In this document: positions 16,823 to 25,337 of the stretch, piece by piece
Layout of the letters: each line of letters begins with the position of its first letter
Position numbering within the stretch: the stretch's first letter is position 1
DNA from: Kiritimatiellia bacterium
GTDB lineage: Bacteria; Verrucomicrobiota; Kiritimatiellia; RFP12; UBA1067
Direction: 5' to 3'
Assembly (NCBI GenBank): GCA_017525225.1
Contig: JAFXTB010000097.1
Location: 1 to 32,704 of the forward strand
Length of the DNA: 32,704 bases
Made by a program: the position numbers and the translations under genes
Notes under the pieces: generated by a model
The model's input: the letters and a program-made list of their open reading frames with translations, nothing else
Database searches by the model: none
What the model was told of the DNA's origin: nothing

Positions 16823-19800
16823 TCAAGGACCGGACGCGCCGGCCTCGATGACGACGACCACCCTGTAGAATCGGACATTGCCGTTGACAGGCAGGACCAC
16901 GGACTTGCCGTGCATATCCGTTCCTCCGGCAGGCCAGTCATCGAGGCTGGCGGTGGAAAGAAGCATGCACGAGATGCTGAAGCCCGGGACGGCCGGTGCG
17001 TTCGGTATTGAATCCGCCACCGATACGACCGCGTTCCCCTGGGCGTCGAAACCGATCTTCGCCCTTATGGTCGCCGTGGGATCGGTGGAGAGTCCAAGGA
17101 TGTAGCTCTGCCAGTTCAGATAGCCGTTGCCGCCACGCTCCGCCATGAATTCCTGCCAGGTACCTTCGTACATCCAGAAGTTCTGGTCATCGAGCCAGTC
17201 GGCAAGCGCATCTCCGTACACTATGCTGGCATCCATGCCGGGCACGTCGAACCTGTCCTTCACCCTTGTCACAAGGCCCGTGGCGGTCTTCACAAGCTCC
17301 CATGCCGAAGAGACGGCGGCATCCTTGAACGCAAAGCCGCCCGCCGGTGTAGCGCCTTCCGGCCACGTCGCGAGGATCCGCCTGTCGTACGGCGACACGC
17401 CGGGGGCGAACGCGATGTTCACCGTACCGGAGGCGAACGCAGGCGCCTTCGCAAAGACAAGCGAGGCATCCGCGGCTTCGAAACGAAGGGTCGCGCCATC
17501 ATCGAGACAGAGCCCTACCGATGCGGTGGCGTTGCAGTCGAGCGTGGCGGCCGCACCCTTGACGAGAAGAGTGCCGGCGATCTCCACGCCGTTGTACGCG
17601 CTCCATGTCGCACCGCCGCCGATGGACGCGGTAGCGCCGGGCTTCACAGTTATCGTGGCGCTTTGCGCCGGAAGATCCGACGACGACGATACGGTACCGA
17701 ACACGATGCGGCGGCCGGTGCCGTTCGATGCACCGATCTCCATCGATCCGGTGTAGTTCGTAGCGGTGTTGAACACATACGTCTGGCTGTGCTTTGAAGA
17801 CGCGGAGATCGAACCGTCGCCTTCCAGCGCCACGAATGAATTCCAGTTGTAGGAATATCCGTCCCCGCCAAGCCGCAGCGCCCCTTCCCCTTCCAGCACA
17901 AGCGTTCCCGCCAGGGATGCGTTGTCCTTCTTGAGATACATGATCGCACAGTTCCTGAGAAGGATCTTCGACGACGTGTTGCCGTAGAGGGTGAAGTCGA
18001 AGTCCTTCGTAGAGTCGTCGGCAACGAGTCCTTCGAACGCGAGGGTCCCCCTCCAGGCAGAACCGTTCCATGCCATGGAGCCGGCGGTGGCCGTCGTCTT
18101 GCATACGACCATCCCCGACCCGGAGATCGACGAATATACGCCCGCGATCCTTCCCGGCGTTTCAAATACGAGCGTCCCGTTCCCATCGACGACTATGCCC
18201 GTGTTGCCGAAGACGCCGGTTCCGGCATCAGAGGGACCCTTGAAGACGACCGTCCCTTCGCCCACGCGGAAGCGTGCGGACGAATAGTACCACTTGTTGT
18301 TCAGCGTATCGAAGTACTGTGTTTTGCCCGCGCCAGGCGAGACGGCAAGCGTGCCATTACTGCCGATGCCGACCATGTTGGTGCAATAGCCCGTGGTCGC
18401 GGTGACGGTCTGCCCGAACGGCGCGTTGAACGCGACAGTATGGTTAGCCGGATTCGTGAAAGCGACCGCATCGATCAGCACGGGTACGTTGAACGCGATG
18501 TCGCCTGCAGGCGCAAGACGGGCGTCCCGCAGATGGATCATTGCATCCTGCGTACCCTTCGTGAAGACATAGGCCGTGGCGGTGGCGGTGAAATCCGAGC
18601 GGAGCGGGGACATCGCGCCATGCACGGCCACGGTGGCGGCGGCGACACCGGCGATATCCTGGAATGCGACGGGGGCGAACTCATCGTATGCATGGGACGA
18701 GCCGTCCCACGCCAGGGCGGAGGCGTCCGCCGTCCATGCGCCGCCGCCATCCATGCCGGCCTCGCCCGACCATGTCTGGGCGTAGTTGAACGTCCTAGTG
18801 CATACCGACTGCGCCACCCCATCCACGACGGCGCAGGCGGTCAGGGTCCTTGTCTCGTAGAAGGTGAATCGCTGGCCGTTGGCGCACGAAAAGGAACCCG
18901 GGCCGGGAACGGAGCCGTCGTACGTATAGTAGATCACCGCGTTCGGATCGGAGTTCGTGAGCGTGACGTAGAGGGTGTCGAAGAAATAGGAGCCGTCCGG
19001 GATTTCGTTTCCGCCGCTGTCGACGAAGCTGACGTCCCATTCGTACGGAACCGCATGTTCACGCCACCTGCTCGCGCCCTGGCAGTTTGCGATGGCGGTA
19101 CGCCTGTTGTCGTTCGTGGGCGTTCCCACCGCTACGCCATATTCCGGGGGCACGATGTCGGGCGACGAGAAGTATGGCACGTGGAGGTACTCTCCAGACG
19201 CCGGAGACGTGTAGGAATACCCCATGATCGTGTACCGGTTCGTACCTGCCGCGTCGGTGAAGTGGTAACCACAGGAATACGGATGGTAGCCGGGCCCGGA
19301 ACTGGTCCCCTGCCTGTCGCTGTGTCCGCAGCCGAGGTTGTGTCCACACTCATGGCTCATCGTGTACCGGCTGTAGACCGTCTTTATATCGCAGATGTTG
19401 CATGTGTAGCCGTTGGAGTCGAACGATTCGTGCGTCCATTGCTTGAGGAATTCGTAACCGAGGCCCGAAGTGTTTCCTTCGGTTCTGTCGATGAGAAGCG
19501 TTATCGCGTCGGCACCGCATCTTTCGCGTGCCGCCGCGAGCGGGGCCAGCGTGCCCGAGTTGCGCAGCCGCAGGGCCTCCAGAAGAGTACCATTGATCGT
19601 GGAATACGTCGCGTCCACCTCGACCACGCCCACCAGACGATAACAGAAGGTGTCCAGGAGCTGCGATTTCTCGAGCACGTAGTTCATCTTCTGGACGGCG
19701 TAGTCGGCGAACTCCTCTATCGTGTCGCCGTCCGCCCAGCTCGCGCCTTCCGCCCACGCCTTGGCGCCCTCGTCAAACGCCACGAGGATGTCTATCACAG

Positions 19801-20338
19801 CCTTGTGCTCGGCGATGGGGAATGCATCGGCGCTTCGCGTCGGCGCGTTCACTCGCTGCGCGCGCGGGGCAGGCGCCCCGGAACCAGACGGCACTGCGAG
19901 ATCTCCGCCGCATGTTCCGCATACATCGTCTCCATCGCCGACGGAGGTCTCGCGCACGGAGGTCTCGACCTTGCCGTTGCGGATGCGCACGGAATGGATC
20001 CGGCCATGTTCAAAGTCGTCGACCGTCACGCGCAGGCCGTCCGCCAACGGCTTCACGACCGCCGCCGCCTGGCTGTGCGCATCGTGGGCGATGAAGGATC
20101 GTCCTGCGATGCCCGGCGGCGGCGCGGCGACCAGATCGAGCGAGAATGCCACGCCGCCCGCCAGCGACAGGCGGATGGTGTCGCCCACCGCCAGGGACGA
20201 AGGGACGGCGGCCTCGCCCGACGTCGCGTCGATCTCGAACACCGCCGCCCGCACCGCAAGGCTGGCCGCTGCGGCAAGCGCCGCGAGGATCGTAACTTTC
20301 CCTACACTGTTGTACATGGAGGATTGGGCCAGAGCCAT
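16823..20338 (-). CDS. Large secreted zincin metalloprotease with autotransporter-like beta strands
   Basis: The 1171-residue protein has an N-terminal signal peptide (best seen from the second Met at 20317, MYNSVGKVTILAALAAAASL). A metzincin domain has the zinc site HECGHNLGCGH at residues 329-339 and a Met-turn-like RYTIMGYSY about 40 residues on, as in reprolysin-type proteases. Next is a segment like the chitobiase/hexosaminidase C-terminal fold (about 445-530, YYTYDGSVPGPG). A long Gly/Ala/Thr-rich region follows with GTLVFE, GTLVLEGEG and ITVKPGATA strands of the autotransporter-associated repeat kind. No transmembrane barrel or sorting tail is recognisable. Likely role: extracellular protein or glycoprotein degradation (inference). 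It starts six bases after the metallophosphoesterase stop with no clear ribosome site, so translation may be coupled. It converges on gltB with a 7-bp gap. Confidence 0.78.
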   Translation of the reverse strand: MALAQSSMYNSVGKVTILAALAAAASLAVRAAVFEIDATSGEAAVPSSLAVGDTIRLSLAGGVAFSLDLVAAPPPGIAGRSFIAHDAHSQAAAVVKPLADGLRVTVDDFEHGRIHSVRIRNGKVETSVRETSVGDGDDVCGTCGGDLAVPSGSGAPAPRAQRVNAPTRSADAFPIAEHKAVIDILVAFDEGAKAWAEGASWADGDTIEEFADYAVQKMNYVLEKSQLLDTFCYRLVGVVEVDATYSTINGTLLEALRLRNSGTLAPLAAARERCGADAITLLIDRTEGNTSGLGYEFLKQWTHESFDSNGYTCNICDIKTVYSRYTMSHECGHNLGCGHSDRQGTSSGPGYHPYSCGYHFTDAAGTNRYTIMGYSYTSPASGEYLHVPYFSSPDIVPPEYGVAVGTPTNDNRRTAIANCQGASRWREHAVPYEWDVSFVDSGGNEIPDGSYFFDTLYVTLTNSDPNAVIYYTYDGSVPGPGSFSCANGQRFTFYETRTLTACAVVDGVAQSVCTRTFNYAQTWSGEAGMDGGGAWTADASALAWDGSSHAYDEFAPVAFQDIAGVAAATVAVHGAMSPLRSDFTATATAYVFTKGTQDAMIHLRDARLAPAGDIAFNVPVLIDAVAFTNPANHTVAFNAPFGQTVTATTGYCTNMVGIGSNGTLAVSPGAGKTQYFDTLNNKWYYSSARFRVGEGTVVFKGPSDAGTGVFGNTGIVVDGNGTLVFETPGRIAGVYSSISGSGMVVCKTTATAGSMAWNGSAWRGTLAFEGLVADDSTKDFDFTLYGNTSSKILLRNCAIMYLKKDNASLAGTLVLEGEGALRLGGDGYSYNWNSFVALEGDGSISASSKHSQTYVFNTATNYTGSMEIGASNGTGRRIVFGTVSSSSDLPAQSATITVKPGATASIGGGATWSAYNGVEIAGTLLVKGAAATLDCNATASVGLCLDDGATLRFEAADASLVFAKAPAFASGTVNIAFAPGVSPYDRRILATWPEGATPAGGFAFKDAAVSSAWELVKTATGLVTRVKDRFDVPGMDASIVYGDALADWLDDQNFWMYEGTWQEFMAERGGNGYLNWQSYILGLSTDPTATIRAKIGFDAQGNAVVSVADSIPNAPAVPGFSISCMLLSTASLDDWPAGGTDMHGKSVVLPVNGNVRFYRVVVVIEAGASGP

Positions 20339-20344
20339 CGGCTG

Positions 20345-21409
20345 TCATGAATAGTTGATCTTCATGTCGACCGACTGCACCTTTGGCGAAGTGACGCGTC
20401 CATCTGGATCGCATCCCCAGCCTGCCATTTCAGGCGTCACGCCGAGGTAGTACGTGCTCGTCATGCCTTCGATCTTCATGCCACCGGAAGGGGTGAGCGT
20501 GATGACCGCGTTTATCGGATCGTTCCATGTGATGATGTGCCGCGCCGATCCGCACCGCTTGCGGAATTCCTCGGGATAGGCGTTGTGGGGAGAGGCGACA
20601 TCGTACGAGGCGGAGTTCAGGTCGAGATACGCCACACCGTCGAGCATCCTGAAGTAGTCTTTGTGCTCATGGCCGTTGATCGCAAGGCGCACCGTCCCCG
20701 GACGGCGCGCGTTCGCCTCGGCGAATATGGCGCGAACCTCCGCGCGGTTGTTGATTCCCGAACGGCCCCGCTCCAGGCTTTCATGCGAGAACACGACGCA
20801 CGGCAGCGGCGAGTCGATGATCGTCTTGCGCAGCCACTCCATCTGGTCTGGCGGGAGGATGCGCGTGGGGATCTTCTGCTTGGTCAGCTCGGGGTACGAG
20901 CACCGCTTGTAGAACCTGTGGTACTTGCCGTCCTTCAAATACCAGTGTGGATCGAGCACCACGAAGCGGAAACCCTTGAGATCGAAGCTGTAGTATCCGC
21001 TCTTGAGCCCGTATACCTCGTCCAGCACCTCCGGGGTGACGTTCTCGAACTCGTGGTTTCCGTAGGTGTGGTATGTCTTCACCGGCTTGAAGCCGTTGTA
21101 GTGCGCCACGTAGTCGCGCTCCTGCGGACGCGCGGGGCCGAACGTGAAGTCGCCAAGGCTCATCACGAAGTCCGATCTCGACGACACGGCGCGGTCAAGC
21201 ACGCGGTCAAGCCATTCCTGGCTGGCGTGCGGCCAGAATCCGCCAGCAGAATAGTGGATGTCGGCGAACGCGAGAAAGCGCACGCCTTCCCTGCCGTCCG
21301 GAGCGGACGCGCCCGTAGCAGCATCCGCCGCATGCCCGGCCGACGCCGCAACGCCTGCCATCACCATCCCCGCGCCAGCGAGGAAATCCCTTCTGCTCTG
21401 CTTCATCAT
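20345..21409 (-). CDS. Tat-exported calcineurin-like metallophosphoesterase
   Basis: The 354-residue protein begins MMKQSRRDFLAGAGMVMAG, a clear twin-arginine signal, so it is folded before export. The metal-binding motifs of the calcineurin-like family appear in order: DIHY, GDFTFG, GNHE, a histidine in FSHES and GHEHKD. The substrate is unknown; a periplasmic phosphodiesterase or phosphatase is likely. I start at ATG 21409, preceded by AGAGGAGAACGGA, an excellent ribosome site. An open extension to 21493 lacks one. It lies 31 bp after the TIM-barrel hydrolase gene and just before the zincin, in one leftward series. Confidence 0.85.
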   Translation of the reverse strand: MMKQSRRDFLAGAGMVMAGVAASAGHAADAATGASAPDGREGVRFLAFADIHYSAGGFWPHASQEWLDRVLDRAVSSRSDFVMSLGDFTFGPARPQERDYVAHYNGFKPVKTYHTYGNHEFENVTPEVLDEVYGLKSGYYSFDLKGFRFVVLDPHWYLKDGKYHRFYKRCSYPELTKQKIPTRILPPDQMEWLRKTIIDSPLPCVVFSHESLERGRSGINNRAEVRAIFAEANARRPGTVRLAINGHEHKDYFRMLDGVAYLDLNSASYDVASPHNAYPEEFRKRCGSARHIITWNDPINAVITLTPSGGMKIEGMTSTYYLGVTPEMAGWGCDPDGRVTSPKVQSVDMKINYS

Positions 21410-21440
21410 TCCGTTCTCCTCTTTTCCTGTTGCCTTCTGC

Positions 21441-22979
21441 CTACCTGACTGCGATCTCGACCCATGTTGTCTTGGCGCAGGGCGAAGCTTCACCCGCGAT
21501 CATGACATCGTTCATTCCATCCCGGAACGCCTCGACGGCAAACGGCCAGCTGTAGGCTACGGCATCGTCCTTGGCCGCGCCGTACGTGACGGAGTCAAGT
21601 GCGACCTTGCTCGGGGCGGACAGCGGCGGCATGCCGTTCAGCGTCACCGTCGGAGGCCCGCCATGCAGCCCGTCGAATCTCGCGACCACCTCCACACGGC
21701 TGTCGAATCTGCCCTTCGCCGCATTGACTCGAAGCACATGCCTGCCATCCAGCGGCACGGGCAGCTGCACTCCACCCAGCTCACGGCGGGGCATGCTCTC
21801 GTGGTAGGTTATCGGGAAGCGGCGCCGCTCCCTCTCGATCCGATCCGGGGCGAGATCCCCGCGATAGATCGCCTCGCGCGCATCCTTCCCGAAATATGGC
21901 GCGTTGAACACGTAGTATTCTCCACCGGCCACAGTGGCCGCCCAACCGCGCAGAAGCGCGAAGTCCCGCCATACATCGAACCTCTTAACTGCACCGCTGG
22001 TGATGCCGATGTCGGTGCCGGGCACCACCTTCACCTTCGGATTCGCGGCGGCGATCGTCCGCTTCCATCCGGGAAGATCCATGTTGTAGTCCGGCGTGTT
22101 GTACGCATTGCACACGACGACCAGGTCCACCAGTCCCTCGCGCGCCCATGTCTCCACGTCGAAGCCCCATTCAATGACGCCTTCACGGAACGTGGGCACG
22201 CGAACCGATATCCCCACATGGTGACCCAGCCGCCGGGATGCCGCCTCCGCTTCGCGGCGGCAGTCGCGGATGAACTCCGTGAGCACGCCGGACTGCGAAC
22301 GGGCCACTCCCCTGCCCGGCGAGAGGCAGTGCACCTGGCGCAACCAGTCCAGCTCGAGCCCATCGCAGTCCCAGCGGCCAAGTATCTCCTTCACGAGCGC
22401 GAGCGCATGATCGCGCACCGCGGGCTTGGAGAAGTCGAACACGCGGTCGCACATGTACGGTCCGGCCGGATTGCGCCAAAGCTCCCGATGCTCCCACCAG
22501 AACGTCTCGTTACGGTGGACCTTGTAGTCGAAGTCCGCGTAGTGGCCATCGTTCATGCGCATGGAGATCCAGGGCGATATCCCCTTCTCGCGGGCCCGTG
22601 CGCACCATATCCGCCAGGGGTCGATGCCCCGGTCGTGCAGGATCTTCGCGTTCACGCACCATGCGTTGTTGGTGAAGCCGTACTCGTTGCGGTCGTTGAC
22701 GCCCAGCCATATCGGCTCCCACACCTTCGAGCCGTAGCTCGTGCGCTGCCCGTTCACGCACATGAAGAAATGCGTCACCGCGCCGCCAGCCGCGACCGAA
22801 TCGAAGTAGTCGCGTATGCCGGCTTCGGTAAGGGCGGCAGGGTCCTTCGCGGCGGCAAGGAGGTACCGGTCGTTGTCCTCGTTGATGCCGAGGAATGGGC
22901 GGCTCGCGGCTTCGCCGCCATGCGCCGTCGCCAGGGCAAACCCCAGCTGGCACGTGAGGATTGGTACGATGGCGTTCAT
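21441..22979 (-). CDS. Secreted TIM-barrel glycoside-hydrolase-like protein
   Basis: The 512-residue protein starts with a signal peptide (MNAIVPILTCQLGFALATAHG). It continues as a barrel rich in Trp and acidic residues, with KGISPWISMRMNDGHY, WDCDGLELDWLR at the end of a strand, GHHVGISVRVP and KVVPGTDIG. This pattern matches the uncharacterised GH10-like secreted families common in PVC bacteria; the substrate cannot be told. The last 110 residues look like a beta-sandwich domain. The start at 22979 is decided by AGGA nine bases upstream; the ATG at 22988 would sit directly on that site. The gene lies 22 bp after the dehydratase gene, so it is probably cotranscribed. Confidence 0.7.
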   Translation of the reverse strand: MNAIVPILTCQLGFALATAHGGEAASRPFLGINEDNDRYLLAAAKDPAALTEAGIRDYFDSVAAGGAVTHFFMCVNGQRTSYGSKVWEPIWLGVNDRNEYGFTNNAWCVNAKILHDRGIDPWRIWCARAREKGISPWISMRMNDGHYADFDYKVHRNETFWWEHRELWRNPAGPYMCDRVFDFSKPAVRDHALALVKEILGRWDCDGLELDWLRQVHCLSPGRGVARSQSGVLTEFIRDCRREAEAASRRLGHHVGISVRVPTFREGVIEWGFDVETWAREGLVDLVVVCNAYNTPDYNMDLPGWKRTIAAANPKVKVVPGTDIGITSGAVKRFDVWRDFALLRGWAATVAGGEYYVFNAPYFGKDAREAIYRGDLAPDRIERERRRFPITYHESMPRRELGGVQLPVPLDGRHVLRVNAAKGRFDSRVEVVARFDGLHGGPPTVTLNGMPPLSAPSKVALDSVTYGAAKDDAVAYSWPFAVEAFRDGMNDVMIAGEASPCAKTTWVEIAVR

Positions 22980-23001
22980 GCAGCGCATTCCTGGACCCGT
23001 C

Positions 23002-24186
23002 TCATTTCTTGTAATAGCTCACCGCGTCGTCGGGGCGTATCTGCGTGAGCGTTCCGACGTAGTGGCGGAGGTGGGTGGCTTTGAACGGGTGCTTCAGGCA
23101 TTCCTTCTCGTCGATGTCCACGCCCAGTCCCGGCCTGTCGCCGATGTACATGAAGCCGTCCTCGATCTTCACATCCTCGTTGCAGATCTCGCGGCGCCAG
23201 GTGACATCCTGCGACATCGTCTCGTGGTAGAAATAGAGCGGGGTGGAGGCGGCGAAGGCGAGCGTGGCGGCGTTCGCCACCGGGCCCGACGGATTATGGC
23301 AGCAGATCGGCAGGTGCTGCGTATCCGCGAGCGCGGCGATCTTCTTCACCTCGGTGAGTCCGCCGGCGTGCGACACGTCCGGCTGCAGATAGTCGAAGGC
23401 GCCCATGGCCACGGCTGTCCGGAACTGCTGCAGCGAGTAGAGCCTTTCGCCGCCGGAGACGGACACGCGGCTGTGCCGCCGGAACTCGGCGTACGCCTCC
23501 AGCGAATCGGGGATGATCGGCTCCTCCATCCACTTCACGCCATACGGCTCCAGCTGGCGCGAGAGCTCGAGGGCGCAAGGGAGATCGAAGCGGCCATGGC
23601 ATTCGATGAGGATGTCGCACTTGTCGCCCACGACCTCCTTCACCTTCTCCACGCACCTGAGCGCGCGCTTCAGCTCCGGCAGAGTGAGCTGCCGCCAGGC
23701 GCTCCCGAAGGGATCCCACTTCAGGCCCTTCCAGTGCATGTTGGCGATCTCCTCCTCGGCGCATGCGGCGAACTCCTCGGGTTCGAGCGAGCCGGCCTGT
23801 CCCCTGCGCGAGAACCAGCCGTTGGCGTAGCAGGGCACCTTGTCGCGCACCTTGCCGCCGAGGAGCTGCCACACGGGACAGTTGAGGTACTTGCCCTTGA
23901 GGTCCCACAACGCCTGGTCCACGGCGGCGAGCGCGCTCATGAAAACGGGGCCGCCGCGCCAGTATGCGTCGCGGTAGTTGTCGTGCCACAGGAGCTCCGT
24001 ATTGAGCGGATCCTTGCCTATGAGCCCGTACTCCAGATCATGGATCGCCGCCACGAGCGTCGGCTCCTTGTACTCGAGCGTCCCCTCGCCGATGCCGTAT
24101 AGGCCCTCGTCGGTGACGATCTTCACGAACACCCAGTTCGTGCGAAAGCAGTCTACAACGAATGTCCTGACTTCTTTGATTTTCAT
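23002..24186 (-). CDS. Enolase-superfamily sugar-acid dehydratase, galactonate-dehydratase-like
   Basis: The 394-residue protein belongs to the mandelate racemase/muconate lactonizing group and looks closest to D-galactonate dehydratase. Shared blocks are TDEGLYGIGEG, YWRGGPVFMSALAAVDQALW, KGKYLNCPVWQLLGGKVRD, ECHGRFD, MEEP, SGGERL, LQPDVSHAGG and CHNPSGP. The metal ligands are then Glu of ECHGR (Asp in Escherichia coli DgoD as I recall), Glu of MEEP and Glu of GGERL, with the base His in CHNPSGP. The exact sugar acid is uncertain. The start codon abuts a heptamer array (24187-24212), so the leader has no Shine-Dalgarno. The TATAAT promoter at 24333-24341 is the nearest visible one. Confidence 0.85.
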   Translation of the reverse strand: MKIKEVRTFVVDCFRTNWVFVKIVTDEGLYGIGEGTLEYKEPTLVAAIHDLEYGLIGKDPLNTELLWHDNYRDAYWRGGPVFMSALAAVDQALWDLKGKYLNCPVWQLLGGKVRDKVPCYANGWFSRRGQAGSLEPEEFAACAEEEIANMHWKGLKWDPFGSAWRQLTLPELKRALRCVEKVKEVVGDKCDILIECHGRFDLPCALELSRQLEPYGVKWMEEPIIPDSLEAYAEFRRHSRVSVSGGERLYSLQQFRTAVAMGAFDYLQPDVSHAGGLTEVKKIAALADTQHLPICCHNPSGPVANAATLAFAASTPLYFYHETMSQDVTWRREICNEDVKIEDGFMYIGDRPGLGVDIDEKECLKHPFKATHLRHYVGTLTQIRPDDAVSYYKK

Positions 24187-24212
24187 GGTTGGTGGTTAGT
24201 GGTTAGTGGTTA
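24187..24212. repeat. Heptamer array (GGTTAGT units) directly before the dehydratase start codon
   Basis: GGTTGGT, GGTTAGT, GGTTAGT and a partial GGTTA run from the base next to the start codon to the stop of the methylase stub. On the minus strand this is the ACTAACC form of the array at 8553-8594. Confidence 0.85.
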
Positions 24213-24326
24213 TCATCGTAAAACGAACAGATAGGCGTTGACTTCCTTCTGGATATCGTTATACTGCGTGTAGAACTCGTCGTTCTTCGCGCTCTTCGCC
24301 TTTGGCAACTGTCTGTTTTCGTGCAT
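24213..24326 (-). pseudogene. N-terminal stub of an EcoRI-type adenine-specific DNA methylase
   Basis: The frame starts MHENRQLPKAKSAKNDEFY and ends with TGA after 37 residues. The AKSAKNDEFYTQYNDIQKEV segment matches what I know of the start of EcoRI-family adenine methylases, which are several hundred residues long. Everything after it is lost and a heptamer array takes over at 24212. TGATATAAT lies six bases before the ATG, so the original gene was probably leaderless. A small intact peptide is the alternative. Confidence 0.6.
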
Positions 24327-24490
24327 GGCAATATTATATCAGATTATCGTTTTTAGATGCCAGTCCTCATTACTCACTTTTGTAATCTTGTATCGATCAA
24401 GCACAACAAGAACAAGCAGAAAGTCTCTCATTCACATGTACATCTCGTATTTCCCATTGAAAATATGCGCAGGAGAGGAGAAGCCCCCCC
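24327..24490. other. AT-rich spacer without a recognisable gene
   Basis: Short frames exist on both strands (for example 24397-24597 on the minus strand) but none has a ribosome site or a plausible protein. Only the promoter at its left edge is supported. Confidence 0.5.
24333..24341 (-). promoter_or_regulatory. Extended -10 promoter TGATATAAT
   Basis: A consensus TATAAT with the upstream TG of an extended -10 reads leftward. It would start transcription at or next to the ATG of the methylase stub and could drive the dehydratase, hydrolase and phosphoesterase genes downstream. There is no clear -35. Confidence 0.55.
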
Positions 24491-24628
24491 TCATTCCATG
24501 GCCTCAAGAATCTTTTGGATTGCAGCACTCGGCAGAGAATTTGTATAGACAGATATGGTCGATGTGTTAGCCATGAATACCAATGACAACGCCGCATAGA
24601 AATCTAGCGCCGACCGAACGCTCAATCC
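24491..24628 (-). pseudogene. C-terminal remnant of a paralog of the neighbouring secreted protein
   Basis: The last 45 codons before TGA (24493-24491) read GLSVRSALDFYAALSL and on to SVYTNSLPSAAIQKILEAME. They align without gaps to the last 45 residues of the intact protein at 24699-25337, which end VYTNSLPPLAIEKFLQGLE. Upstream the frame soon meets a stop (TAA near 24686), and no start or signal peptide is found. A tandem copy has therefore lost its front part. Confidence 0.75.
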
Positions 24629-24698
24629 GGGCAATAAATGATGATTACATATCTCGTCTCTCTTTTGTCCTTTTTACCTTGACACTCCAACCCGCATA

Positions 24699-25337
24699 TC
24701 ATTCCAGTCCTTGTAGAAATTTTTCAATTGCCAAAGGTGGTAGCGAATTAGTATAGACGGCTACTTCTGTCCACCGATTCTGGCCCGCCATTTCTAGTGC
24801 AGCATTCAATTGAAACGCCTCCTTGATCGTTATGCCATGGCACCCTTGTAACAGCATCATACCGTTCCAAAAATTTGTTGTACCCATATCTACAGGTTCG
24901 ACTAAAAGACGCATCAACATATTCGTAGAAATTGTAAATCCATCCGAGCAATGATTCCCAAAGTTCATTCCATGGACATACTCCACTCCTGCTGCATACA
25001 TAATCCAACTCCCCCGAGGAAGTTCAACGTTTGCAATTATGTTGGAGACTAGAGACTGATGCCATTGATAGCATGGATCATTACCGACACACCCCTCGTC
25101 CCATTCCATCCTACGCATGAGGCTAATCGCCAATGACAGGTCGGCCGCACACCGTCCTTGTGCATCCATACATCCATTTCGAAATCCGATCACATCATTT
25201 GTGTAGGAAGCATTGAGAAGTACAACAGGCGCGTTACAAGCCTGGAGTGTCGTATTGATCAATTCTTCATAATCATTTATTGCTCCATGTGACAATATGA
25301 CGATGCAGCATAGCAGCAATAGAAAACACTTTTTCAT
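24699..25337 (-). CDS. Small secreted protein of unknown function
   Basis: I do not recognise the family. The 212-residue product has a typical signal peptide (MKKCFLLLLCCIVILSHG). The mature part has about seven cysteines (NACNAP-type spacing, GCMDAQGRC, EGCVGNDPC) and a hydrophobic-rich middle. Codon use is visibly more AT-rich than in the flanking sugar genes, suggesting acquisition from elsewhere. The start overlaps the stop of the upstream frame as TAATG, so the two were translated together. A shortened paralog copy follows 70 bp downstream. The pairing of a membrane protein with a small secreted protein and decayed copies recalls competition or surface-antigen cassettes, but that is a guess. 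Confidence 0.65.
   Translation of the reverse strand: MKKCFLLLLCCIVILSHGAINDYEELINTTLQACNAPVVLLNASYTNDVIGFRNGCMDAQGRCAADLSLAISLMRRMEWDEGCVGNDPCYQWHQSLVSNIIANVELPRGSWIMYAAGVEYVHGMNFGNHCSDGFTISTNMLMRLLVEPVDMGTTNFWNGMMLLQGCHGITIKEAFQLNAALEMAGQNRWTEVAVYTNSLPPLAIEKFLQGLE

Noticed and set aside
24397-24597. 66-codon frame in the AT-rich spacer
   Set aside because: No ribosome site or known domain; it overlaps the paralog remnant in a different frame.
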